Origin: Kitasatospora sp. MAP12-44
GTDB taxonomy: Bacteria > Actinomycetota > Actinomycetes > Streptomycetales > Streptomycetaceae
Length of the DNA stretch: 64,000 nt
Assembly: GCF_029892095.1 (NCBI RefSeq)
Contig: NZ_JARZAE010000004.1
Coordinates: forward strand, 5,208,001 to 5,272,000
Direction of reading: 5' to 3'
Shown in pieces: positions 1 to 8,270 of this stretch. A program made the position numbers and the translations under genes. How positions within the stretch are numbered: the stretch's first letter is position 1; each line of letters opens with the position of its first letter. Below the pieces are notes generated by a model. It worked only from the letters and a program-made list of their open reading frames with translations, did no database searches and had not been told where the DNA came from.

Positions 1-210
1 GGCGGTGTACGCCTCCGCCGAGAGGAGCTCCTTGGCCTGCGGCTCCAGCTCGCTCAGCACGGGCTTGCTGCCGGTGGCCATCGCGCAGGAGAGCACGGTG
101 CCCCAGAGCTGCTGGGCCGGCAGGTCGGAGTTGCCGATGACCGCGCTCAGGTTGAGCTTGAGGTCCTTGGCGTAGTCCGGCAGCGCCGACTTCAGTTCGT
201 CGAGAGCCAT
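1..210 (-). CDS. ahpD: alkyl hydroperoxide reductase AhpD (partial, C-terminus beyond window)
   Basis: Only the first 70 codons are present, starting at ATG 210 and running off the left edge. The visible N-terminus (MALDELKSALPDYAKDL, then an IGNSDLPAQQLWGTVL-type segment) is characteristic of AhpD. AhpD is a small CxxC-containing carboxymuconolactone-decarboxylase-fold disulfide reductase that recycles AhpC in actinobacteria. The catalytic CxxC lies outside the window. It starts 4 nt after the ahpC stop, so the two are co-transcribed and probably translationally coupled. Identity is secure from the N-terminus and the neighbour; completeness cannot be judged. Confidence 0.9.
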   Translation of the reverse strand, partial: MALDELKSALPDYAKDLKLNLSAVIGNSDLPAQQLWGTVLSCAMATGSKPVLSELEPQAKELLSAEAYTA

Positions 211-214
211 CGGA

Positions 215-766
215 TCAGCCGGCCAGCAGGGCGCCGGCGTCCAGGGTGGCCTCGCCCTTGGTCCAGTTGCACGGGCACAGCTCGTCGGTCTGCAGGGCGT
301 CCAGCACCCGCAGGACCTCCTTCGGGTTCCGGCCGACGGAACCGGCGGTCACCATGGTGAACTGGATCTCGTTGTTCGGGTCCACGATGAAGACGGCGCG
401 CTGGGCGGTGCCGTCCTCGGCCTCGACGCCGCAGGCGCGCATCAGCTCGTGCTTGATGTCGGCCAGCATCGGGAAGGGCAGGTCACGCAGGTCGGCGTGG
501 TCCTTGCGCCAGGCGTGGTGGACGAACTCGGAGTCGCCGGAGACGCCCAGGATCTGCGCGTCGCGGTCAGCGAACTCCTCGTTCAGCTTGCCGAACGCGG
601 CGATCTCGGTCGGGCAGACGAAGGTGAAGTCCATCGGCCAGAAGAAAACGATCTTCCACTTGCCCTCGTAGGACTTGTGGTCGATGTCGGCGAACGCCTT
701 CGCGGCGTCGAGGTCGACGCAGGCCTTGAGTTCGAACTCGGGGAACTTGTCACCGATCGTCAGCAC
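215..766 (-). CDS. ahpC: peroxiredoxin AhpC
   Basis: A 183-aa 2-Cys peroxiredoxin that reduces hydrogen peroxide and organic peroxides in the cytoplasm. The peroxidatic cysteine is Cys51 in the motif FTFVCPTE. The C-terminal LCPCNW segment (Cys164/Cys166) carries the resolving-type cysteines. I chose GTG 766 because AGGAGA lies 8 nt upstream and it gives the standard MLTIGDKFPEF N-terminus. The same frame stays open much further upstream, but that is only GC-rich antisense to oxyR. It is the first gene of the ahpC-ahpD operon and diverges from oxyR, the normal arrangement in streptomycetes, where OxyR activates it under peroxide stress. Confidence 0.97.
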   Translation of the reverse strand: MLTIGDKFPEFELKACVDLDAAKAFADIDHKSYEGKWKIVFFWPMDFTFVCPTEIAAFGKLNEEFADRDAQILGVSGDSEFVHHAWRKDHADLRDLPFPMLADIKHELMRACGVEAEDGTAQRAVFIVDPNNEIQFTMVTAGSVGRNPKEVLRVLDALQTDELCPCNWTKGEATLDAGALLAG

Positions 767-858
767 GTTCGCTTCTCCTGGGTTAGGAAGTGAGGGTAAA
801 TGTCCGAATTGCCTATGGTTCGGCGGAATCCCGACGTGATCCACAGTGACACAGCGCG

Positions 859-909
859 CACTGATCAGTGAAATAGCTAGACTCGTGATATCTGATCGGA
901 GAGAGCTAT
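859..909. promoter_or_regulatory. OxyR-type operator region between ahpC and oxyR
   Basis: Two elements sit in the 198-bp divergent intergenic region. First, a perfect 12-bp palindrome CACTGATCAGTG at 859-870. Second, four tetranucleotides spaced exactly by 7 nt: ATAG (873-876), CGTG (884-887), ATCG (895-898), CTAT (906-909). This is the geometry of the classical OxyR site ATAG-N7-CTAT-N7-ATAG-N7-CTAT, with perfect outer boxes and degenerate inner ones. CTGAT/ATCAG arms (892-896, 908-912) overlap the right half. Its position between ahpC and oxyR supports a shared OxyR operator; binding itself is inferred. Confidence 0.6.
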
Positions 910-964
910 CAGTACCGAGTACCGCAGGCCGCGCACGGAGCGACCGCGTAAACCTGAGGCGGGT

Positions 965-1915
965 GTGGCGAGCGCCACAGCCCGCGCCACCCGCACGCCC
1001 ACCGTCTCCCAGCTGCGCGCTTTCGTCGCGGTGGCTGAGCACCGGCACTTCCGCGACGCCGCCGCGGCGATCGGCACCAGCCAGCCGGCGCTCTCCGGGG
1101 CGGTGGCCGCGCTGGAGGAGGCGCTCGGGGCGCAGCTCGTCGAGCGTACGACGCGCAAGGTCATCATCACCTCCCTGGGGGAGCGCGTGGCCGAGCACGC
1201 GCGCCGGGTGCTCGGCGCCCTGCAGGACCTGACGGGGGAGGTCGAGGCCGCCCGGCGCCCGTTCACCGGGCCGCTGCACCTCGGGGTGATCCCCACCGTC
1301 GCGCCGTACCTGCTGCCGGCCGTGCTGCGGCTGGTCCGCGACGGCTACCCGGATCTCGAACTGCACGTCCACGAGGAACGCACCCCCTCGCTGCTCGAGG
1401 GCCTGGCCGCCGGGCGCCTCGACCTGCTGCTGCTCGCGCTGCCCGCCGGCGGCTCCTCGCCGACCCGCGACATCCCGCTGTTCGACGAGGACTTCGTGCT
1501 GGTCACGCCGCCCGAGCACGCGCTGGCCGGGCGCGTCGACGTGCCCCGGGACGTCCTGCTCGATCTGGACGTGCTGCTGCTCGAAGAGGGGCACTGCCTG
1601 CGCGACCAGGCGCTCGACCTGTGCCGCGAGGTCGGCGCCGAGGCCGGCGGCGGCAGTACCCGGGCGGCCGGGCTCTCCACCCTGGTGCAGCTGGTGGCCG
1701 GCGGTCTGGGCGTCACCCTGCTGCCCGCCACCGCGCTGGAGGTCGAGGCTGGCCGCACCGACCGGCTCGCCGCGGTGCACTTCAGCGCCCCCGCGCCCGG
1801 CCGCCGGATCGGCCTGGCCACCCGCCCCGGCTCGGCCCGCAGTGCCGAGTACGACCGCTTCGCCGACTCCCTGCGCGAGGTACTGGCCGACCTTCCCGTG
1901 CGGATCGTCAGCTGA
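965..1915 (+). CDS. oxyR: LysR-family hydrogen-peroxide regulator OxyR
   Basis: A 316-aa LysR-type regulator. The N-terminal winged HTH (about residues 15-75) has the SQPALSG.V..LE recognition-helix pattern, followed by a two-lobed effector domain. The redox pair is visible as GHC-LRDQALDL-C, Cys211 and Cys220. Their spacing of nine positions matches C199/C208 of E. coli OxyR, so this is a peroxide-sensing OxyR rather than a generic LysR. It is divergent from ahpC across an OxyR-like box. GTG 965 is the most upstream start in frame; a slightly later start is possible because the first ten residues are low complexity. Confidence 0.95.
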   Translation: MASATARATRTPTVSQLRAFVAVAEHRHFRDAAAAIGTSQPALSGAVAALEEALGAQLVERTTRKVIITSLGERVAEHARRVLGALQDLTGEVEAARRPFTGPLHLGVIPTVAPYLLPAVLRLVRDGYPDLELHVHEERTPSLLEGLAAGRLDLLLLALPAGGSSPTRDIPLFDEDFVLVTPPEHALAGRVDVPRDVLLDLDVLLLEEGHCLRDQALDLCREVGAEAGGGSTRAAGLSTLVQLVAGGLGVTLLPATALEVEAGRTDRLAAVHFSAPAPGRRIGLATRPGSARSAEYDRFADSLREVLADLPVRIVS

Positions 1916-2127
1916 GGATCCGTCTGACGGAGTAACCGTCCGGGGTTTTCTCCTTATTGTCTGATCATTGTTCAACTCCCTTTCCTCTCGGGCCCCTTGA
2001 GCCTCTCTCTCGACACTCCATCAGCCTGCTGACCAGCCGATTACGCCCCGCCGCCGCGTGGCCGCCCGCGCGCCACGGCGTGAGCATGAGCGAGGCCAGA
2101 GAGTTCGAGCGGCAGGGAGTAAGTGGC

Positions 2128-3357
2128 GTGGCACCGTCGACCAAACCCGATCCGGATCAGGACGTCGGCGCGGGCGCGTCCGCCGATCCCGTACGTCGCC
2201 CGCCCGGCCGGCTGCGCCGGCTGCTCGCCAGACCGACGGTGCGGGTGATCCTGGCGGTGTTCGCCGCCTTCCTGGCCTGGCTCAGCTGGTCGGTGGGCGG
2301 CGCGCTGCTCGCCCCCGGCAACGACAGCACGGCCGCCCGGCTGGCCGAGTGGGGGCGCGACCACCACCTCGGCCCGATGGTGACGATGCTGGAGACGGCC
2401 CAGTACAAGATGAGCCCGCCGAGGGTCGGCGGCCGGCCGAGCATCGCCATCGGCGGGCCGCAGGCCCCGCTGGCCACCACGGTCGACCCCGCCAGCCATG
2501 CACCCACCCCGGCCCTGCCGCCGATCGAGCTGGCACCGCTCACCAGCCCGGCCGGCGACCCGCTGCCGGGCGAGGGCGCCTGGCGGGTGCTCAGCAGTGT
2601 CCGCGGCACGCCCGCCATCCAGGCCGCCGAGCTGCGCCCCGATGCCACGCACACCTCCTACCTGGCCGGCGTGGTCTCGATGGACCCGCGGCTGGTGCGC
2701 TTCCAGCTCCACCCGGGCACCGACGACCCCGGCCCTGACAACTGGGGCGTGCCGCCGAACATCCCGCCGGACCAGCGTGCCGGGCTGCTGGCCAGCTTCA
2801 ACGGCGGCTTCAAGGTCAACGTCAACGAGGCACGCGGCGGCTTCTTCCTCAACGGTGTCACCCACGGCACGCTGACCTCCGGCGCGGCCTCGCTGGTCTT
2901 CTACAAGGACGGCCATGCCACGGTGGGTAGTTGGGACAACGGCGTCGAGATGAGCCCGGATGTGGTCGGGGTGCGGCAGAACCTGCGCGTCATCGTCGAC
3001 CAGGCCGCCGTGCCGGACGACGTCGACAGCCACATCGAGAGCGGCTGGGGCCTGACCATCGGCGGCGCGTACTTCGTCTGGCGCTCCGGGGTCGGGGTCA
3101 CCGCGGACGGGCGGCTGGTCTTCGTCTACGGTCCGGCGCTGTCGGTCCGCACGCTGGCGAACCTGCTGCAGCAGGCCGGCTGCGTGGAGGCGATGCAGCT
3201 GGACATCAACCCGGCCTGGATGTCCTTCAACTACTACCAGCCCGGATCCGACCCTCAGGACCCGACGCCGGTCAAGCTGCTCCCTGACCAGGAGCGCCCG
3301 GCCGAGCGCTACTTCGAGCCGACCAGCCGCGACTTCACCGCGGTGTACGCCCGATGA
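2128..3357 (+). CDS. membrane-anchored phosphodiester glycosidase-domain protein, first gene of DPA operon
   Basis: About 409 aa from GTG 2128, which has AGGGAG 8 nt upstream; ATG 2086 is an alternative. A single N-terminal membrane helix (around residues 32-56, VRVILAVFAAFLAWLSW) leads to an extracytoplasmic domain of the NAGPA/DUF2233 phosphodiester glycosidase family, with typical FNGGF, GFFLNG and late LDIN motifs. Family members cleave sugar-1-phosphodiesters. The gene ends in an ATGA overlap with the UbiA-type gene and heads the decaprenyl-phosphoryl-arabinose operon, so a role in cell-envelope glycan or lipid-phosphate sugar metabolism outside the membrane is likely. The substrate is unknown. 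The long proline-rich linker (about residues 100-150) is typical of surface proteins. Confidence 0.75.
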   Translation: MAPSTKPDPDQDVGAGASADPVRRPPGRLRRLLARPTVRVILAVFAAFLAWLSWSVGGALLAPGNDSTAARLAEWGRDHHLGPMVTMLETAQYKMSPPRVGGRPSIAIGGPQAPLATTVDPASHAPTPALPPIELAPLTSPAGDPLPGEGAWRVLSSVRGTPAIQAAELRPDATHTSYLAGVVSMDPRLVRFQLHPGTDDPGPDNWGVPPNIPPDQRAGLLASFNGGFKVNVNEARGGFFLNGVTHGTLTSGAASLVFYKDGHATVGSWDNGVEMSPDVVGVRQNLRVIVDQAAVPDDVDSHIESGWGLTIGGAYFVWRSGVGVTADGRLVFVYGPALSVRTLANLLQQAGCVEAMQLDINPAWMSFNYYQPGSDPQDPTPVKLLPDQERPAERYFEPTSRDFTAVYAR

Positions 3358-4298
3358 CCGCGCAGCCCCCGGTGCTCCCGGCACCGGAGTTCGCCGATCC
3401 CGTCCAGCTCGCCACCCGGCCGGTCTGGGTCGGCTGGCCGCTCGCGGTGCTGCGCACCTCCCGGCCGCGCCAGTGGCCCAAGAACCTGCTGGTGTTCGCC
3501 GCGCCGGTGGCCGGCGCCTCGCGCGGGCGGGCCGACGGACTGGCCTACGCACTGGTCGCGTTCGGCGTCTTCACGATGGCCTCCTGCGCCGTCTACTTCG
3601 TCAACGACGTGGTGGACGTCGAGCGCGACCGGCGCCACCCGAGCAAGCGCACCAGGCCGATCGCGGCCGGCCAACTCGGCACCGGGCAGGCGGTGGCGAT
3701 CGCGGTCGCCTTCGTGCTGCTGGCCGAGGCCGGCGGACTCGCGATCGGCAGCGCCGGGCTGGTCGCCACGGTCACCGGCTACCTGGCCATCTCGTTCCTC
3801 TACTCGGCCACCCTCAAGCACATCCCGGTGCTCGAACTGACCGTGGTGGCCTCGGGGTTCGTGCTGCGGGCGCTCGGTGGCGCGGCCGCCGCGCGGGTGG
3901 CGCCGTCGGGCTGGTTCGTGCTGGTCTGCAGCCTGGGCGCGCTGCTGGTGGCCATCGCCAAGCGGTACACCGAACTCGCCGGCCTCGGGGCGGGCGCGGC
4001 CGGGCACCGGCCCTGCCTGCGCGGCTACACGCCGACCGGCCTGCGGTTCGCGCAGCGCCTGGTGAGCGCCGCGATGATCGGCGCCTACCTCGGCTGGGCG
4101 CTGCTCAACGGCTCGCCCTGGGCGGTCGGTTGGCATCTGGTCACGGCCGTTCCGCTGGCCGCCGCGCTGGCCCGCTTCGACCGGCTCACCGCGCGGGCGA
4201 CGATGACCCGGGTCGAGGATCTGATCACCAGGGACGGACCTATGCTGGGTTGCGAAGTGCTGTGGTTGGCCCTCTTCGTGGTGGGGATGCGTGGATGA
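3354..4298 (+). CDS. ubiA: decaprenyl-phosphate phosphoribosyltransferase (UbiA family)
   Basis: A 314-aa polytopic UbiA-superfamily prenyltransferase with about nine hydrophobic segments. The first Asp-rich site reads NDVVDVERDRRHPSKRTRPI, matching the NDxxDxxxDxxHPxKxxRP signature of DPPR synthases such as mycobacterial Rv3806c. It transfers 5-phosphoribose from PRPP to decaprenyl phosphate, the first step towards decaprenyl-phosphoryl-arabinose. It overlaps the upstream glycosidase gene (ATGA at 3354) and the downstream dprE1 (ATGA at 4295), so the block is translationally coupled. Assignment to DPPR synthase rather than another UbiA enzyme rests on both the motif and the dprE1-dprE2 neighbours. 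Confidence 0.88.
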   Translation: MTAQPPVLPAPEFADPVQLATRPVWVGWPLAVLRTSRPRQWPKNLLVFAAPVAGASRGRADGLAYALVAFGVFTMASCAVYFVNDVVDVERDRRHPSKRTRPIAAGQLGTGQAVAIAVAFVLLAEAGGLAIGSAGLVATVTGYLAISFLYSATLKHIPVLELTVVASGFVLRALGGAAAARVAPSGWFVLVCSLGALLVAIAKRYTELAGLGAGAAGHRPCLRGYTPTGLRFAQRLVSAAMIGAYLGWALLNGSPWAVGWHLVTAVPLAAALARFDRLTARATMTRVEDLITRDGPMLGCEVLWLALFVVGMRG

Positions 4299-5659
4299 CC
4301 CCCGTGGTCAGGGCAACGTCGCCGGACCGCCTGCTGCAGGGCTGGGGCCGCACCACCGCCAGCGTCTCCCGGGTGGTCGGGCCGCTGGAGCCGGGCGCGC
4401 TACGGGAGTTGATCGCCGGGCGGCCCGATCGTGGCCTGCTCGCCCGCGGCGCCGGCCGCAGCTACGGGGACGCCGCGCAGAACGCCGGCGGCCTGGTGCT
4501 CGCCCCCGCGACGGCCTCCCGGATCGAACTCGACACCGCCGCCGCGACGGTGCGGGTGGCCGGCTCGACCACCTTCGCCGAACTGCTCACCCTGATCGTC
4601 CCGCACGGCCTGCTGCTGCCGGTCCTGCCGGGCACCCGCCACCTGACCGTCGGCGGCGCGGTGGCGGCCGATGTGCACGGCAAGAACCAGCGGGCCGACG
4701 GGACCATCTTCCGCTGGCTGGACAGCATCGAACTGCTGGGCGGCGACGGCGAGTTGCGCACGCTCAGGGCGAATGTGGAGGCGGACGGACCGGCGTTTCG
4801 CGCCACGGTCGGCGGGATGGGCCTGACCGGCGTCATCCTGGCGGCCACCCTGCGGCTGATCCGGATCCGCAGCTCGATGATGCGGGTGACCGTCCGCCGG
4901 GCGCCCGATCTCGACTCGCTGATGGCCGAGTTGGAGTCCGCGGCCAGCCGCTACGCGGTCGCCTGGATCGACACCACCGCCACCGGCCGTTCGCTGGGCC
5001 GCGGCATCGTCGACCTCGGCGACCACCTCCCGGCGCCGCACCCGCTCGCCGAGCCGGACGGCCTGCGCTACGGGCCGACCAGCGCCCCGCTCGCCCCCCG
5101 GCTGCCGCTCGGCCTGTTCAACCCGCTCACCGCGCGCGCCTTCAACGAGCTCTGGTACCGCCGCGCGCCGCGCGAACGGCACGCCGTCCAGGGCTTCCCG
5201 GAGTTCTTCCACCGGCTCGACGCGGTCGCCCAGTGGAACCGCTCGCTGGGCCCGCGAGGCTTCCTGCAGTACCAGTTCGCCGTCCCGCTGCGGGCCCGGC
5301 ACCTGGTGGCCGAAGTCCTTGAGGCCCTGCAGCGGGTCGGCGCGGCGCCCTTCCTCGGCACCCTGAAGCGCTTCGGCCCGGCCCGCGGCGGCCCGCTCTC
5401 CTTCCCGCTGCCGGGCTGGTCGCTGGCGGTGGACATGCCGCTGGGCGGTCCGCGCCTTGACGAGCTGCTGCACCAGCTGGACCGCCGGGTGGCGAACGCC
5501 GGCGGCCGGGTCTACCTCGCCAAGGACGCCCGGCTGAGCCGCACCGCCTTCGACGCGATGTACGGCCCGCTGGAGGACTGGCGCGCTGCCCGGGCGCTGC
5601 TCGACCCCGCCGATACGATGCGATCCGATCTGGGACGGAGACTGGGACTGTGCCGATGA
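4295..5659 (+). CDS. dprE1: decaprenylphosphoryl-beta-D-ribose 2'-oxidase DprE1
   Basis: A 454-aa FAD-linked oxidase. The N-terminal FAD-binding part shows GRSYGDAAQN and the flavin-contact segment AADVHGKNQRADGTI, which matches ADVHGKN of mycobacterial DprE1. The C-terminal substrate domain has LKRFG, PLSFPLPGW and the conserved lysine of YLAKDAR. It oxidises the 2'-OH of decaprenyl-phosphoryl-ribose to a keto intermediate that DprE2 reduces to the arabinose form. The position equivalent to mycobacterial Cys387, the covalent target of benzothiazinones, is Ala378 here (GWSLAVDMP against GWNICVDFP). ATG 4295 overlaps the ubiA stop. Confidence 0.95.
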   Translation: MTPVVRATSPDRLLQGWGRTTASVSRVVGPLEPGALRELIAGRPDRGLLARGAGRSYGDAAQNAGGLVLAPATASRIELDTAAATVRVAGSTTFAELLTLIVPHGLLLPVLPGTRHLTVGGAVAADVHGKNQRADGTIFRWLDSIELLGGDGELRTLRANVEADGPAFRATVGGMGLTGVILAATLRLIRIRSSMMRVTVRRAPDLDSLMAELESAASRYAVAWIDTTATGRSLGRGIVDLGDHLPAPHPLAEPDGLRYGPTSAPLAPRLPLGLFNPLTARAFNELWYRRAPRERHAVQGFPEFFHRLDAVAQWNRSLGPRGFLQYQFAVPLRARHLVAEVLEALQRVGAAPFLGTLKRFGPARGGPLSFPLPGWSLAVDMPLGGPRLDELLHQLDRRVANAGGRVYLAKDARLSRTAFDAMYGPLEDWRAARALLDPADTMRSDLGRRLGLCR

Positions 5660-6411
5660 ACCACCGACCCGCCCGACTGCGCGTGCCCGGCCGCGTGCTG
5701 CTGCTCGGCGGCGGCAGCGAGATCGGCCGTGAGATCCTGCTCGCACTCGACCTGCCGCCCGGCTGCGAGGTGGTGCTGGCCGGGCGCGACGAGCAGCGGA
5801 TGGCCGTGGCCGGTGCGGACCTGCCGTTCCGGGTGCGGACGGCGTACTACGACGCCACCGCGCTGGAGAGCCACCAGCGCTTCGTCGACGAGGTCTTCGC
5901 GGCCGGACCGGTCGACCTGGTGGTCTCGGCCGCCGGCGTGCTGATCGACCAGGAGCTGCTGGACCAGGACCCGCTGCGCGCCGGGCTGCTCGTCGAGACC
6001 AACCTGACCGGCCATGTCACCACGCTGCTGGCGGTGGCCCAGCACCTGCGCAGGCAGCGCCAGGGCATGATCGTGGTGCTCTCCTCGGTCGCGGCGGTGC
6101 GTCCGCGCAAGGCCAACTACGTGTACGGCGCGGCCAAGGCGGGCCTGGACGCGTTCGCCCGGGGGCTGGCCGACTCGCTGCACGGCAGCGGCGTGCGGCT
6201 GCTGCTGGTGCGGCCCGGTTTCGTGATCGGCCGGATGACGGCGGGCATGGCGCCGGCCCCGGCGTCCACCACCGCGGCCGCGGTCGGCGCGGCGGTCGCC
6301 GCGGCGCTGGCGAACTGCTCGACGGTGGTGTGGGTGCCGCGCTCGATGGGGGTGCTGGCCGGCGTGATGCGGCTGATCCCCCGTCCGCTCTGGCGCAAGC
6401 TGCCCCGCTGA
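5650..6411 (+). CDS. dprE2: decaprenylphosphoryl-2-keto-ribose reductase DprE2 (SDR)
   Basis: A 253-aa short-chain dehydrogenase with the cofactor motif LLGGGSEIGREI near the N-terminus and the YxxxK active site in YVYGAAKAG, preceded by the SS.A serine segment. With DprE1 it completes the epimerisation of decaprenyl-phosphoryl-ribose to decaprenyl-phosphoryl-arabinose, using NAD(P)H. It overlaps dprE1. GTG 5650 (GGAG about 10 nt upstream) and ATG 5656 (ATGA overlap with the dprE1 stop) are both plausible and differ by two residues. It is the last gene of the operon; a long inverted repeat follows immediately. Confidence 0.93.
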   Translation: MPMNHRPARLRVPGRVLLLGGGSEIGREILLALDLPPGCEVVLAGRDEQRMAVAGADLPFRVRTAYYDATALESHQRFVDEVFAAGPVDLVVSAAGVLIDQELLDQDPLRAGLLVETNLTGHVTTLLAVAQHLRRQRQGMIVVLSSVAAVRPRKANYVYGAAKAGLDAFARGLADSLHGSGVRLLLVRPGFVIGRMTAGMAPAPASTTAAAVGAAVAAALANCSTVVWVPRSMGVLAGVMRLIPRPLWRKLPR

Positions 6412-6414
6412 GCC

Positions 6415-6454
6415 CGGCTGCCCGTCCGAGCGCGCCGGCTCAGACGGGCAGCCG
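6415..6454. terminator. bidirectional hairpin between dprE2 and the 6.4-kb phosphatase gene
   Basis: Perfect 12-bp arms CGGCTGCCCGTC (6415-6426) and GACGGGCAGCCG (6443-6454) with a 16-nt spacer. The right arm lies inside the last codons of the convergent phosphatase gene. There is no U-tract, as is usual for high-GC actinobacterial terminators. Confidence 0.5.
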
Positions 6455-8215
6455 CTGCTCGAACCAGACGACCTTGCCGCCGCCGAGCCGGGTGGCGCCC
6501 CAGCGTTCGGCGAACTTGGCGACCAGGTGCAGGCCGCGGCCCCGCTCGTCCTGCGGCCCGGCGGGGCGGCGCCGGGGCAGCTGGGGGCTGTCGTCGCCGA
6601 CCTCGCAGCGCAGGTGCGAGGTCCGCACCAGCCGCAGGGTGACCGGGCGGGTGGCGTGCTGGATGGCGTTGGTGACCAGCTCGCTGACCATCAGCTCGGT
6701 GTTCTCGGTGAGCTCCTCCAGGCCCCAGCGGCGCAGCGCGTGCCCGGCCAGCCGGCGGGCCCGGCCGGGGGTCTCGTGCCGCGGCTGGAGGTACCAGTAG
6801 GCGACGTCCTCGGCCGGGATCCCGTCGAAGGAGGCGGCCAGCAGCGCGATGTCGTCACCGCGGTCGCCCGGCGGAAGGATCTTCAGCGCCTCCTGGCAGA
6901 GCTGCTCGGGCGAGTGGTGGTGGGCGGTGGAGAGCCGGGCGCGCAGCAGCTCCAGGCCGCTGCTGATCGGGCGCCGACGGGTCTCCACCAGGCCGTCGGT
7001 GAAGAGCAGTAGCGCGGAGCCGGGCGGTGCGGGCAGCTCCACGGAGGAGAAGTCGACCCCGCCGACGCCGATCGGCGCGCCCGGCGGGAGGTCGAGCAGC
7101 TCGGCCCGGCCGTCGGGGTGGATCAGCGCGGGCGGCATGTGTCCGGCGTTGGAGACCACGATGCGGTTGGCGATCGGGTCGTAGACCGCGTATACGCAGG
7201 TGGCCAAGTGCTGTTCCCGGCCCAGCCGTTGGGCCTGTTCGTCGAGATGGTAGAGCACCTCGTGCGGGGGCAGGTCGAGCGCGGCCAGGGTCTGCGCGCT
7301 GGTCCGCAGCTGCCCCATCACGGCGGCCGAGGTGAGCGAGTGGCCCATCACGTCGCCGACGATCAGGGCGACCCGGTTGCCCGGCAGCGGGATCGCGTCG
7401 TACCAGTCGCCGCCGACCTGGGCGTCGCTCTCGGCGGGCAGGTAGCGGTGTGCCAGCCGGACGCCGTGCGGCTGCGGCAGGTGGGCGGGCAGCATGCTGC
7501 GCTGCAGCTGGTCGGCGATCTCCGACTCGCGGGTGTAGCGCAGCGCGGTGTCCACCGCCAGGCCCGCCAGGGTGGCCAGGTGGGCGGCGGTGTGGGTGTC
7601 GGCGCTGTCGAAGCGGCCCGGCTTGCCGTCGGTGGCGCGCGGGCGGCGGATCAGCACCAGGAGTCCGATGACGGCGCCGCGGCCGTGCAGCGGCAGGGCG
7701 AGCAGTGCGGTGCCGCGCGCCAGGCCGGCCAGCGCGCGGGCGCCGTACAGCTCGGTGAAGAGCGGCAGCAGCCGTTCGCTGCGCCGGCCGCCGAGCACCA
7801 GCGGGCCCACCAGGGCCTGCTGGAGCAGCACCTCGGCCAGCGCACCGCCGGGCCGCGCGGTGACGGTCTCCCGGCGCCGGCCCAGCCTGGTGCCCTCGGC
7901 GCGGTGCAGGCGCAGCGCGGTCGGCGGACGGCTGCGGTCGCGCTCACTGGCCGGAACGGGGTCGCGCAGGTGGACGAGCGCGGCGTCGGCCAGCGCCGGG
8001 ACCAGCACCTTGACCAGGTTGCGGACCGTGCCGACCGGGTCGAGGGTGCCGTTGATCCGTCGGGTGGCCCAGTTGAGGTACGCCAGCCGTTCGTTCAGGG
8101 CCTGGCGGACCCGCAGGTTCAGCGGCGGGGCGGGCGCGCCGGGTTCGGTGGGCGGGCGGCGCTGGGCCGGGACGGCGGGCGACTGGCCGGCCTGGGGGGA
8201 GGGGAGGTCGCGCAC
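6440..8215 (-). CDS. GAF-SpoIIE serine phosphatase with C-terminal HATPase (RsbU/RsbW-like)
   Basis: A 591-aa protein. Domains in order: a proline-rich start, a GAF-like region (about 60-240), a PP2C/SpoIIE phosphatase core (about 250-460, with GGDWYDAIPLPG and VGDVMGHS metal-binding motifs), and a RsbW-like histidine-kinase-type ATPase (about 470-590, with ELMVSELVTNAIQHA and GRGLHLV). This streptomycete architecture couples dephosphorylation of STAS anti-sigma antagonists with an anti-sigma-like kinase fold. It stands alone on the minus strand after the DPA operon. GTG 8215 has no convincing Shine-Dalgarno, so the true start may be slightly downstream. The target sigma factor cannot be read from context. 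Confidence 0.85.
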   Translation of the reverse strand: MRDLPSPQAGQSPAVPAQRRPPTEPGAPAPPLNLRVRQALNERLAYLNWATRRINGTLDPVGTVRNLVKVLVPALADAALVHLRDPVPASERDRSRPPTALRLHRAEGTRLGRRRETVTARPGGALAEVLLQQALVGPLVLGGRRSERLLPLFTELYGARALAGLARGTALLALPLHGRGAVIGLLVLIRRPRATDGKPGRFDSADTHTAAHLATLAGLAVDTALRYTRESEIADQLQRSMLPAHLPQPHGVRLAHRYLPAESDAQVGGDWYDAIPLPGNRVALIVGDVMGHSLTSAAVMGQLRTSAQTLAALDLPPHEVLYHLDEQAQRLGREQHLATCVYAVYDPIANRIVVSNAGHMPPALIHPDGRAELLDLPPGAPIGVGGVDFSSVELPAPPGSALLLFTDGLVETRRRPISSGLELLRARLSTAHHHSPEQLCQEALKILPPGDRGDDIALLAASFDGIPAEDVAYWYLQPRHETPGRARRLAGHALRRWGLEELTENTELMVSELVTNAIQHATRPVTLRLVRTSHLRCEVGDDSPQLPRRRPAGPQDERGRGLHLVAKFAERWGATRLGGGKVVWFEQRLPV

Positions 8216-8270
8216 GGCTGCCCGTTCTTACTGGTCGAGGGTGACGGCGGGTCGGGCGGGTTCGGGGTGG

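Noticed and set aside
2041..3552. 503-codon open frame antisense to the glycosidase gene, and the 448-codon frame antisense to dprE1 (4400-5746)
   Set aside because: Composition typical of antisense frames; the plus-strand products are recognised families with overlapping starts and stops.
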